Source: Thermoplasmata archaeon (GTDB lineage Archaea > Thermoplasmatota > Thermoplasmata > Lutacidiplasmatales > UBA184). Taken from it: DNA of 10,854 nucleotides. Position 1 is the stretch's first letter; each line of letters opens with the position of its first letter. The notes under the pieces are model-generated. The model did not search any database, was not told where the DNA came from, and saw only the letters and a list, made by a program, of their open reading frames with translations. The translations under genes and the position numbers were made by a program. The DNA lies in NCBI GenBank assembly GCA_030043855.1, contig JASHWW010000120.1, positions 1-10,854 of the forward strand. The letters are read 5' to 3'. Below are positions 1-6,295 of this stretch, in pieces.

Positions 1-447
1 CTCGCCCGGGAGCTCGCGCGGGGGCAACGCGCCGCGCTCCTGGCGGAGCGTCGCGTCGTCGGTGTGCTCCGCGACGCGCTGACGGAGGAGGTCCTGGAGG
101 GCCTCGTGCAGGAGACCGCCGTCGCGATCCAAGGGGAGACGGACGCGCCGGTGACGACGGACATCCATCGGCTGATCCGGCTGCCGGGGTCCCTCCACGG
201 CGGCACCGGGTTCCGGGTCACCCCGCTCGCGCGCGAGGCGATCGACGACTTCGACCCGTTCCGGGACGCGGTCCCCGCGACCTCGGAAACCGAGCGGACG
301 CCGGTCCGGTTCCGGGAGGCCGTCGATTACCCGTTCCCGGGAGGACTGACCGGGACGCCCGGCGCCGACGCCGAACTCCCTACGCCGCAGGCGCTGTTCC
401 TGGTGCTGCGGGGGGAGGCGGAGCTTCGGCTTTCACCGGGATCGTGA
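1..447 (+). CDS. priS: DNA primase small subunit PriS, C-terminal part (5' truncated)
   Basis: Frame 1 is open from the first base to the TGA at 445-447, giving 148 residues without their start. PriS is the catalytic subunit of the archaeal/eukaryotic heterodimeric primase, which makes RNA/DNA primers at replication forks together with PriL. The diagnostic stretch is residues 47-70: DAPVTTDIHRLIRLPGSLHG followed by GTGF. It matches the family's conserved VT-x-D-x-HRLIR-x-PGSLHG-x-TG block, which holds the third metal-binding Asp and the nucleotide-contacting SLHG motif. The first two catalytic Asp residues and the zinc-binding knob lie upstream, outside the window. The last 30 or so residues are poorly conserved in type. 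The gene runs tail-to-tail into the FAH-family gene on the other strand with a 68-bp overlap (380-447). The family is certain from the motif; the gene's length cannot be judged. Confidence 0.93.
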   Translation, partial: LARELARGQRAALLAERRVVGVLRDALTEEVLEGLVQETAVAIQGETDAPVTTDIHRLIRLPGSLHGGTGFRVTPLAREAIDDFDPFRDAVPATSETERTPVRFREAVDYPFPGGLTGTPGADAELPTPQALFLVLRGEAELRLSPGS

Positions 448-1387
448 GCCGCCCGATCTTCTCGATCGTCGCCTCGATGGCGTCGCCCGGTTTCAGCTTC
501 CGCGATTCGTTCCCGAACTCGAACCCCGGCACCCCCCCGAGGCTGCCGAGCGAGAGGACGTCGCCGGGCTCGAACGTGATCCCCTGCGAGAGATGGGCGA
601 GGATCTCCGGGATCCGGAAGACGTAATCGGCCGTCGTCCCCTTCTGCCGGGTCGTCCCCCCGACCTTCAACTCCATCGCGAGCGGATACGGGTCGCCGAC
701 CTCCTCCTTCGGGACGACCCACGGGCCCACGGCCATCGTCGCGTCGAACCCCTTGCCCATGACCCAGTCGACCGGGGCCCCCGGCGCCGGGTACTGGAGG
801 TCGCGGTAGCCCATGTCGAGCGAGATCGTGAAGCCCGCGATGTGCTCCATCGCCTTCGCCGCGGGGATGTGCTTCCCCCGCTGCCCAATGACGGCGGCCA
901 GCTCGAGCTCCACGTCGGGGAACTTCGCGACCGGGTTGAGCACGAGCGCTTCGCTCGGCCCGACCAGGCTGTTCGCGAACCGGCAGAAGACGTACGGCTG
1001 GGTCGGCACGGGCTTTCCCTGCTCCTGCAGGTGACTGCGGGAGTTCTGGGCGAGGCAGTAGATCTTGTTCCCGTGCACGACGGGCGCGAGGAGCTTCACG
1101 CCCTCCTCGGCCTTGAACAGGAAGCGGGCTCCGGTCGCCGCCCGGGGGGTCCAGCCCATCGCCCGCCGACGGTCGACGTACTCGACGATCTTCTTCGTGA
1201 GCGCGACCGAGTCGGCGCCGCCTCGGAAGAACGCCTGCATGTCCCGGAACCGGCTCGGGTCGGCCCCCTTCACGGGATTGACGCCGTAGTAGTCGCGGAC
1301 GGCGGTGTCGAGGTCGAGGAACTCGTTCGCGTCGGTGACCATCCCGAAGTGGAACTGCTCCTGCAGGGTGAAGTGGACGAGCCGCAC
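380..1387 (-). CDS. Fumarylacetoacetate hydrolase (FAH) family protein
   Basis: This encodes 335 residues from a GTG at 1387, with GGAGG (1393-1397) five bases upstream supporting that start. Family members are metal-dependent hydrolases, decarboxylases or isomerases acting on 2-keto-acid or acylpyruvate-like substrates in the cytoplasm. The FAH fold is seen from about residue 130: FANSLVGPSEALVLNP (137-152); the acidic metal-site strand DVELELAAVIG (158-168, E160/E162); GFTISLDMGYRD (185-196), where families usually have ND-x-S-x-RD, so Leu replaces Asn before D191; KGFDATMAVGPW (212-223); and the C-terminal GDVLSLGSLGGVP segment (275-287). Residues 1-125 form an N-terminal domain, as in longer members. 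The tail after about 320 is Pro/Ala-rich and lies in the overlap with priS. The substrate cannot be assigned: acylpyruvate hydrolase, fumarylacetoacetase-like or a sugar-acid dehydratase-type role are all open. Confidence 0.88.
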   Translation of the reverse strand: MRLVHFTLQEQFHFGMVTDANEFLDLDTAVRDYYGVNPVKGADPSRFRDMQAFFRGGADSVALTKKIVEYVDRRRAMGWTPRAATGARFLFKAEEGVKLLAPVVHGNKIYCLAQNSRSHLQEQGKPVPTQPYVFCRFANSLVGPSEALVLNPVAKFPDVELELAAVIGQRGKHIPAAKAMEHIAGFTISLDMGYRDLQYPAPGAPVDWVMGKGFDATMAVGPWVVPKEEVGDPYPLAMELKVGGTTRQKGTTADYVFRIPEILAHLSQGITFEPGDVLSLGSLGGVPGFEFGNESRKLKPGDAIEATIEKIGRLTIPVKAEAPPPPAAPGTAPAA

Positions 1388-1419
1388 GGGGGCCTCCGGG
1401 CGCGAGGGAGCGTCCCGGG

Positions 1420-1427
1420 TTGATAAC
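1420..1427 (-). promoter_or_regulatory. TATA-like box before the FAH-family gene
   Basis: On the minus strand this reads GTTATCAA in otherwise very GC-rich DNA, centred about 36 bp before the GTG at 1387. With the usual archaeal spacing of about 26-27 bp from TATA to transcription start, the transcript would begin near 1397, at the edge of the Shine-Dalgarno sequence. The leader would be very short. It is weak as a consensus TATA, so read-through from the upstream membrane-protein gene is equally possible. Confidence 0.35.
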
Positions 1428-1456
1428 GGGTGCGCGGCCGGCGGGGTCGCGGCGGA

Positions 1457-1837
1457 CTAGCTGAAGTGCCGGGAGACCGCGATGAGGTAGATCAGCAGGA
1501 TCACGTCGATGAAGAATCCGATCGAGAGGTAGGTGCGGTCGAGCGCGTGCAGCGCGATCTGGATCAGGAGCACGATGATCGCGAGCGCGAGGGCCCACAT
1601 CCGCAGGTCCCAGAGGCCGACGGCGACGCCGAGGACGACCAGCCCGAAGACGAGTACGATGATCCCGAGGATCAGCGCCGACTCGCCCGAGATCCCGAGT
1701 CCGAGGCCGGCGGTCAGGGACGTCGAACCGAGCGCGATGACCACGACCCCCGCGACGATCAGCAGAATCCCGTAGAGGCCGATCAGGATCGAGATGATCG
1801 CGACGCCCAGCGGGCGTGACGCGGTCGGTGCGCTCAT
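1457..1837 (-). CDS. Small four-TM integral membrane protein, function unknown
   Basis: This encodes 126 residues from an ATG at 1837 to a TAG at 1457-1459. It is hydrophobic almost throughout, with four predicted membrane helices at about residues 10-36, 52-75, 80-98 and 105-122. They are separated by short loops (GSTS-rich around 37-50, WDLRMW at 76-81, HALDRTY at 97-103). The opening RPLGVAIISILIGLYG and the Trp-Asp-Leu-Arg-x-Trp between helices 2 and 3 resemble small uncharacterised four-helix membrane proteins common in archaea. I cannot name the family with certainty. There are no enzyme motifs or cysteines. It sits 45 bp after arfC and 69 bp before the FAH-family gene on the same strand. 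No Shine-Dalgarno is obvious, which fits a near-leaderless mRNA from the TATA-like box at 1868-1875. Confidence 0.8.
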   Translation of the reverse strand: MSAPTASRPLGVAIISILIGLYGILLIVAGVVVIALGSTSLTAGLGLGISGESALILGIIVLVFGLVVLGVAVGLWDLRMWALALAIIVLLIQIALHALDRTYLSIGFFIDVILLIYLIAVSRHFS

Positions 1838-1867
1838 GGCGGTCCCGGAATTTCGACGTTCTCCCGG

Positions 1868-1875
1868 GATATCAA
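1868..1875 (-). promoter_or_regulatory. TATA-like box before the four-TM membrane protein
   Basis: The minus strand reads TTGATATC, centred about 34 bp upstream of the ATG at 1837, in the 45-bp gap after arfC. Expected archaeal spacing puts transcription start about 8 nt before the ATG. The start codon lacks a clear ribosome-binding site, which is consistent with a very short leader. This is spacing plus AT-richness only. Confidence 0.35.
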
Positions 1876-1882
1876 CCTACGT

Positions 1883-2593
1883 TCACGGTGGCATCGATCC
1901 GGAGGCCGCGCGAGACGCGGGGTCGGGCGGCAGGTACGTCGCGACGAACCCGTCCCCCAGTCGCTCGAGCGACTCGAGGCGGAGCGGACGGAGCGCCTCC
2001 GGACCCGCGGTCTCGGCCCCGCCGACCATCGGGGGCGCGGTCCGGCCCCCGATGAGCACGGGCGCGTAGTAGACCGTCAGCCGGTCGAACCGCCCCTCGC
2101 GCAGGACGCTCGACAGTACCTCGGCGCCCCCCTCGACGAGCAGGCGACGTACGCCGACCTCGGCGAGCGCGGAGAAGGCGGTGGCGAGGTCGACCCGATC
2201 GGTCCCGGCGACGATCGTGCGGGTCGGCGGGGGGAACGAACGGTCCGCCTGCGAGGTCGTGACCACGTAGGTCGGCGCGCTCCCGTCGAGCACGCGCGCC
2301 ATCGGCGGGGTCCGACCGTGGCCGTCCAGCACGACCCGCACCGGCTCCCGCCCCGGCGGGATCCCCAGGAGGTCCCAGTGGACCCGGAGGGAGGGGTCGT
2401 CCTTCACCACCGTCCCGACCCCGACCACGACCCCGTCCGACTCGGCCCGAAGTCGCTGGACGCGACGGAGGTCTTCGGGCGAGGAGAGTCGCGCCGGCCG
2501 GCCTCCGGCGAACGCCAGGCGGCCATCGAGCGAGACCGCGCAGTTGACGTGCACCCAGGGCCGCCGGGAGGTTCCCGCGTCGGGGGCCGCCAC
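1883..2593 (-). CDS. arfC: 2,5-diamino-6-(ribosylamino)pyrimidinone 5'-phosphate reductase (archaeal RibD/RIB7 type)
   Basis: This encodes 236 residues from a GTG at 2593, with a GGTGA about 8 nt upstream that overlaps the ftcD stop. The enzyme reduces the ribosyl side chain of the GTP-derived pyrimidine to the ribityl form with NAD(P)H, an early step towards riboflavin and the F0 moiety of F420. Seen: the N-terminal strand and substrate-binding motif HVNCAVSLDGRLA (15-27), the nucleotide-binding GVVVGVGTVVKDDPSLRVH (54-72), the strand PVRVVLDGHGR (84-94), the conserved LLVEGGAEVLSSVLREG (151-167), and LTVYYAPVLIGG (172-183). Length equals the stand-alone reductases of archaea and fungi. The deaminase domain of bacterial RibD is absent, as expected for archaea. 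Its place behind fen and ftcD looks like housekeeping co-transcription rather than a riboflavin operon. The last 15 residues are a low-complexity tail. Confidence 0.9.
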   Translation of the reverse strand: MAAPDAGTSRRPWVHVNCAVSLDGRLAFAGGRPARLSSPEDLRRVQRLRAESDGVVVGVGTVVKDDPSLRVHWDLLGIPPGREPVRVVLDGHGRTPPMARVLDGSAPTYVVTTSQADRSFPPPTRTIVAGTDRVDLATAFSALAEVGVRRLLVEGGAEVLSSVLREGRFDRLTVYYAPVLIGGRTAPPMVGGAETAGPEALRPLRLESLERLGDGFVATYLPPDPASRAASGSMPP

Positions 2594-2600
2594 GGTCGGC

Positions 2601-4076
2601 TCACCGACCCGAGCGGAGGCGGGCGACCTCGGATTCGAGCTCGGCGGTCGAGTCGCCCGCGGTCTTCAGATCCGCGAGGTTGATCTCGACGTTGGCGAGG
2701 GCGCCCTCGACGGCCGCGCGGAACAGCGCGACGGCGGTGACCAGGTCGCTGGCGAGGGCGGCCTTCGTGGCGGAACGCACGGCGGCGAGCGACTCCGCGA
2801 GGTTCGCCGCGCGTCGGGCGGTCTCGAGCGGGACCGCGGCGGCCGACCGCAGCGCGGCGAGGACCGCAGGGCCGACGGCCGGATCGTCCGGCCGCTCCTT
2901 GCGGGCGCGACGGGCCGTCCGTACCGCCTCGTACGACCGTGCGTCCTCGTCGACGAGCCCGAGAAACCGGCGGCGACCTTCGGCGAGCGCCGAGCGAGCC
3001 GCGACGAGCGGCTCGGCCGGGGCCGCGGGATCGATCGAGTACGCCAGGACCATCTCGCCCAGCGCGGACGCCACGGCGCCCGCGAGGGCCGCGGCGCTCC
3101 CGCCCCCCGGCGTCGGGGTGCGCGCCGCCAAGCGCGACGTGAACGACGCGATCGACTCGTGACCTGGCGCGCCCTCGTCGACCGACCGCACCTTGCGCTC
3201 GAGGATGGCGGCCCGGTCGAACGCATGGAGCTGGAGGTAGTAGTCGGCGGCATCGAACAGCGCGTCCTCGGGAACGAGCCCGACGATTTCCGACTCCTCG
3301 ACGCCGGCGCCGTACCGCGCCGCCTCCCGGCGGACCGCTTCGAACGCCCGATGCATCGGGGTGACGCGATAATCGGTGAGGTTCATCGAAACTTGGGCGC
3401 GATTCCGCTCCCGGATCTCGAAGCCGAGCGCCTTCACCTCCGGCAGCCCTCCGTCCCGAGCGCGTACCGCCTTCGCGACCTTCTTGGCGACCGCGACCTC
3501 GGGCGTGGTCAGGTAGACGTTGTACGCGATCAGGACCGGTCGCGCGCCGATCGCCACCGCGCCGGCCGTTGGATGGATCTTCGTCGGCCCGAAGTCGGGC
3601 GCACGTGCCGGGTCCGTCCCGATGGCGGTCCGCAACCTCTCGAACTGCCCTTCGCGCACCTTCGCGAGGTCCGATCGCTCCGGCCGACGGGCGGCCGCCG
3701 CGTAGAGGAAGACCGGGATGGCGAGATGGCCGCCGACCCGCTCGCCGAGCCGCTCGGCCAACCGTACGGCGTCGGCCATCGTCGCCTCGCCGAGCGGAAC
3801 GAACGGGACGACGTCGGTCGCGCCCATGCGAGGATGCTCTCCCGCGTGGTGCGTGAGGTCGACCTCGCGCGACGCGACCTCGATCATGCGGTAGACGGCG
3901 TCCAGCAGCGCGTCGCCCTCCCCGACCAGGCTGACGACGCACCGGTTGTGGTCCGCGTTCCGCTCGACGTCGAGGACGGTGACGCCCGCCACCGCGCGCG
4001 CGGGGGCCACGATCCGCTCGATCCGGTCCGCGTCGCGGCCCTCGGAGAAGTTCGGGACGCACTCGAACTGCTTCAC
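2601..4076 (-). CDS. ftcD: Bifunctional glutamate formiminotransferase / formimidoyl-THF cyclodeaminase
   Basis: This encodes 491 residues from a GTG at 4076 that overlaps the fen stop codon (GTGA, 4073-4076). The N-terminal half (1-300) moves the formimino group from N-formimino-glutamate, the end product of one histidine-degradation route, to tetrahydrofolate. The C-terminal half (about 307-491) deaminates and cyclises it to 5,10-methenyl-THF plus ammonia. Seen: the start FECVPNFSEGRD (4-15), catalytic-region HHAGEHPRMGATDVVPFVP (76-94) with H81 matching the known catalytic His, FGPTKIHPTAGAVAIGAR (162-179), NVYLTTPEVAVAKKVAKAVR (186-205), and MNLTDYRVTPMHRAFEAV (231-248). The cyclodeaminase signature is TPTPGGGSAAALAGA (320-334), followed by SDLVTAVAL (443-451) and NVEINLADLK (462-471). 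The two-domain order is that of animal FTCD; many prokaryotes carry the domains as separate genes. An in-frame extension to 5063 exists but overlaps fen entirely and is not protein-like. No other histidine-degradation gene is visible here. Confidence 0.93.
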   Translation of the reverse strand: MKQFECVPNFSEGRDADRIERIVAPARAVAGVTVLDVERNADHNRCVVSLVGEGDALLDAVYRMIEVASREVDLTHHAGEHPRMGATDVVPFVPLGEATMADAVRLAERLGERVGGHLAIPVFLYAAAARRPERSDLAKVREGQFERLRTAIGTDPARAPDFGPTKIHPTAGAVAIGARPVLIAYNVYLTTPEVAVAKKVAKAVRARDGGLPEVKALGFEIRERNRAQVSMNLTDYRVTPMHRAFEAVRREAARYGAGVEESEIVGLVPEDALFDAADYYLQLHAFDRAAILERKVRSVDEGAPGHESIASFTSRLAARTPTPGGGSAAALAGAVASALGEMVLAYSIDPAAPAEPLVAARSALAEGRRRFLGLVDEDARSYEAVRTARRARKERPDDPAVGPAVLAALRSAAAVPLETARRAANLAESLAAVRSATKAALASDLVTAVALFRAAVEGALANVEINLADLKTAGDSTAELESEVARLRSGR

Positions 4077-5107
4077 GACGGGGGACCTCCGAACGTCTCC
4101 AGCAGGGTCTGGTGCCCCTTGGTCTCCACGGGGGTCGCGGCCGGGCGCGGGCGCTGGCGCGCTCGGGCGACCGCCGAGCGGACCCGGTCCTCGGCAAATC
4201 CGTGGACCTCCACGAGGATCCGATGGACCGACGCCTCGTCGACCGGCCCGAACGGGGGCACGACGACCTCGGTCGCGCTCGGGTGGCGGAAGATTTCCGC
4301 GACCTCCTCCACCTCCGACGGGTCGAGCCCGACCCGCGCCGCGGTGGCCGCCGTTCCCAGGTGCTCCTGGACCAGCTTCAACGCCTTCTTCGGCCCGTAT
4401 CCACGGACGCCATCGTTGTAGTCGGTCCCGATCACGATCCCGAGCAGGATCAGCTCGTCCTCCGAGATGCCGAGCGATTGGAGGACCTCGGCGCGGACGA
4501 GCAGCTGCGCCCCCGGGCTCGTGCCGCCACGGCCGCGGGCCGCGAGCCCGCGTACCAGTCGCGGCGCGCCGAACAGGAGCGAATCGTAATCCTCCGAGGC
4601 CGAGGCCCAAACCGTGCCGGCGGCGGCCATCCGCGCCGCCTGCGCTTCGCCTTCGCTCGGCGCCTGGATGGAGGGTACCCCCAGGGCGGTCAGCAACTCC
4701 CGGAGCTCCTCGACCATCGGCCGCGTCAGCCGGGAGGTCTGGGCCGCTTTTCGTCGTGCGGTCTCCAAGTCCCCGGCCGCCAGTGCCGCCTGCCACTCCT
4801 CCTCGGCTCGCTCCTTTGCTTGGATCCGGCCGCGGATCGTCCCGGCCTTGCGCTCCGGCGGGGCTCCGTCGAAGACCCAGACCGGCAGGACGCCTTCCCG
4901 GAGGAGGGACGTGGTCCGGTAGAAGACCCCCATCAGATGGCTGGTGACGCGCCCCTCGGCATCGCAGAACAGCTGCCCGTCCCGCTGCCGCATCGTCGCG
5001 AGGAACTGGTAGACCGCGTTGTAGCCGTCGACCGCGAGCGTCCGGCCGGCGAGCGCGTCCCATGGAAGCTCCTGCGCGGAGACGATGTCGCGCAGCGGCA
5101 GCCCCAC
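4073..5107 (-). CDS. fen: Flap endonuclease 1 (FEN1/XPG family)
   Basis: This encodes 344 residues from a GTG at 5107, the family's usual archaeal length. FEN1 removes 5' flaps during Okazaki-fragment maturation and base-excision repair. The active-site acidic residues are all present: D27 (LAVDGYNA), D80 (VWVFDGAPP), E152 and E154 (APSEGEAQAARM), D173 and D175 (SEDYDSLLFG), and D229 (GIVIGTDYNDGVRGYGPKKA, which is also the helix-two-turn-helix DNA-binding motif). The arginine/lysine-rich helical arch lies around 86-130. The C-terminal QTLLETF (333-339) is a PCNA-interacting (PIP) box, although the second aromatic position is Gly (G340) rather than Phe/Tyr. The initiator and following residues are M-G-L-P-L; mature FEN1 generally relies on a Gly2 near the active site, so this start is convincing. 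It is first in the tight unit with ftcD and arfC, and divergent from the PAC2-family gene. Confidence 0.95.
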   Translation of the reverse strand: MGLPLRDIVSAQELPWDALAGRTLAVDGYNAVYQFLATMRQRDGQLFCDAEGRVTSHLMGVFYRTTSLLREGVLPVWVFDGAPPERKAGTIRGRIQAKERAEEEWQAALAAGDLETARRKAAQTSRLTRPMVEELRELLTALGVPSIQAPSEGEAQAARMAAAGTVWASASEDYDSLLFGAPRLVRGLAARGRGGTSPGAQLLVRAEVLQSLGISEDELILLGIVIGTDYNDGVRGYGPKKALKLVQEHLGTAATAARVGLDPSEVEEVAEIFRHPSATEVVVPPFGPVDEASVHRILVEVHGFAEDRVRSAVARARQRPRPAATPVETKGHQTLLETFGGPPS

Positions 5108-5127
5108 GTCGGCGTCCGAGCGGAGCG

Positions 5128-5135
5128 AAGTACTT
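5128..5135 (-). promoter_or_regulatory. Palindromic TATA-like box in the fen/PAC2 divergent spacer
   Basis: AAGTACTT is a perfect palindrome centred about 24-25 bp upstream of the fen GTG, close to the spacing expected for a leaderless fen mRNA. It could also act in the + direction, giving a start near 5158 and a leader of about 60 nt for the PAC2-family gene. The 110-bp spacer also has CTATCT (5181-5186), about 34 bp before the PAC2 ATG, as an alternative + strand TATA. Neither gene has a strong Shine-Dalgarno. Confidence 0.4.
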
Positions 5136-5217
5136 GGGCTTAGCGAGGAGCGAACGACGCGCGCATCGCCGGCGGACGCGCTATCTGCCCCCGGCGTTCT
5201 CCGACCCCCGAACGACC

Positions 5218-6024
5218 ATGGAGTACGCGTGGCGCGAAGAGCGCGGGGAAGGGCCGGGGTTCACGTCGGGCGGCGTGGTCGTCTCCGCGTTCCCGAGCGC
5301 CGGACTCGCGACCACGGTCGCCGCGCACTACATCGTCCGGGCGTTGAAGCTCCCCCGGATCGGCCGGTTTGAGTCGCCCGACCTGGCGCCGATCGCGGTC
5401 GTGCAGGGTGGCGTGGTGAACCCGACGGTCCGGGTGTACGGACGTCCGGACCTCGGTCTCGTCCTGTCGGAGTTTCCCCCGTCGCCCGCGCAAGCGAACT
5501 CGTTGGCCCAGACGATCCTCGACAACGCCGAGCGCCGCGGGGCCCGGATGGTCCTCGGGCTCGAAGGCGTGGTCCCCCATCCCGAAGGCGACGACGACAG
5601 CGAGGGCGACCCGGCCGCCAAGGCCCCCGCCGCTCCGGAGTCGCCGGAGCAGGTCTGGGTCGCCTATTCCCGGCGCGACGCCGCGGTCGAACGGTCGTTC
5701 GCTGCCACGCGGGCCCGGCCGCTCGAGGACGGGGTGATCGGAGGGGTCTCCGGCTCGCTGCTCGTCCAAGGCATCGGCCGGACGGTGCCGGTCGCCGTGC
5801 TGCTCGTGAGCGCGCGCGTCGCGGAGGGCCTGCCGGACCATCGCGCCGGGGCGGCCCTGATCGAGGCGCTCGATCGGTTGCTCCCCGAATTGCAGATCGA
5901 TACCGGACCGTTGCGGACCCAGGCCGAGGAGATCGAGAAGGCGTTGCGGGCGGCGATGCGGTCGCAGCCGCGTCCCGCGACGCCGGACGCGCCGTCGAAG
6001 CCCGCTGACGAGATGTACCGGTGA
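5218..6024 (+). CDS. PAC2-family proteasome assembly chaperone homologue with C-terminal HbYX motif (PbaA/PbaB-like)
   Basis: This encodes 268 residues from an ATG at 5218. An in-frame extension upstream exists but crosses the fen start and is Arg-rich and not protein-like. PAC2-like features: GGVVVSAFPSAGLATTVAAHYIVRAL (18-43, the usual G-F-x-x-G-x-x-G-x-x-A-x-x-Y motif region), VYGRPDLGLVLSEFP (73-87), ARMVLGLEGV (109-118), and GVIGGVSGSLLVQG (172-185) followed by PVAVLLVSAR (191-200). These are typical of the archaeal COG1938-type proteins. A helical segment (about 231-249) is followed by a Pro/Ala-rich linker and the terminus Glu-Met-Tyr-Arg. Hydrophobic-Tyr-any is the HbYX motif, by which proteasome activators and the archaeal PbaA/PbaB proteins dock into the 20S alpha-ring. 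The likely role is 20S assembly or ATP-independent gate opening. An acidic, Ala-rich insert at 122-142 is unusual. The fold assignment is firm; the proteasome role is inferred. Confidence 0.85.
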   Translation: MEYAWREERGEGPGFTSGGVVVSAFPSAGLATTVAAHYIVRALKLPRIGRFESPDLAPIAVVQGGVVNPTVRVYGRPDLGLVLSEFPPSPAQANSLAQTILDNAERRGARMVLGLEGVVPHPEGDDDSEGDPAAKAPAAPESPEQVWVAYSRRDAAVERSFAATRARPLEDGVIGGVSGSLLVQGIGRTVPVAVLLVSARVAEGLPDHRAGAALIEALDRLLPELQIDTGPLRTQAEEIEKALRAAMRSQPRPATPDAPSKPADEMYR

Positions 6025-6043
6025 ACCCGGGACGTCCCCGCGG

Positions 6044-6211
6044 TTACGCGAAGCTCTCCTGGTACGTCAGCAGGTAAAACCCGCCCGCGATCATCGTCGC
6101 GATCAGCACCAGGACGGCGACCGGGTTCGAGGCGAACTCGACGACGGTCACGCCCAACAGGATCGTCGGGAGGACCAGCGTCAGCAGCACCGTCGCCATC
6201 CGGCCGTCCAT
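6044..6211 (-). CDS. 55-residue membrane protein, function unknown
   Basis: This small gene runs from an ATG at 6211 to a TAA at 6044-6046 and would be missed by a 60-codon cut-off. The product has two hydrophobic segments, about residues 5-25 and 29-50, joined by a short EFASNP turn, and ends YQESFA. It would span the membrane twice as a hairpin. No in-frame start lies further upstream before a stop (TGA), so ATG 6211 or the internal ATG at 6199 are the only choices. Support for a real gene: membrane-protein-like composition in this frame only, a CTTAAG box exactly where a leaderless archaeal promoter should be, and a clean fit between the PAC2-family stop (19 bp away, convergent) and the FtsZ-like gene stop. 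I do not recognise a family. Confidence 0.72.
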   Translation of the reverse strand: MDGRMATVLLTLVLPTILLGVTVVEFASNPVAVLVLIATMIAGGFYLLTYQESFA

Positions 6212-6235
6212 CGGGCCGGTCCACGGCGACCCTCA

Positions 6236-6241
6236 CTTAAG
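6236..6241 (-). promoter_or_regulatory. TATA box for a leaderless mRNA of the 55-residue gene
   Basis: CTTAAG is centred at 6238.5, about 27 bp before the A of the ATG at 6211. That is the distance at which archaeal TATA boxes sit from the transcription start. No Shine-Dalgarno precedes the ATG, so translation from the very 5' end is the simplest reading. The AT-rich patch stands out in the surrounding GC-rich spacer. Confidence 0.5.
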
Positions 6242-6295
6242 GTTGATTGCGGGACCGAGGCGGTGTCCGGGGGCGGCGCTCGCCCCTCGCTCCGT

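Noticed and set aside
2404..4421. Very long open frames on both strands opposite or across ftcD (about 600 codons each)
   Set aside because: They are Arg/Pro/Gly-rich shadow frames typical of very GC-rich DNA and show no family motifs. The ftcD frame explains the region fully.
5062..5217. N-terminal extension of the PAC2-family gene upstream of ATG 5218
   Set aside because: It overlaps the fen start, is Arg-rich and low in hydrophobic pattern, and lies in the divergent promoter spacer.
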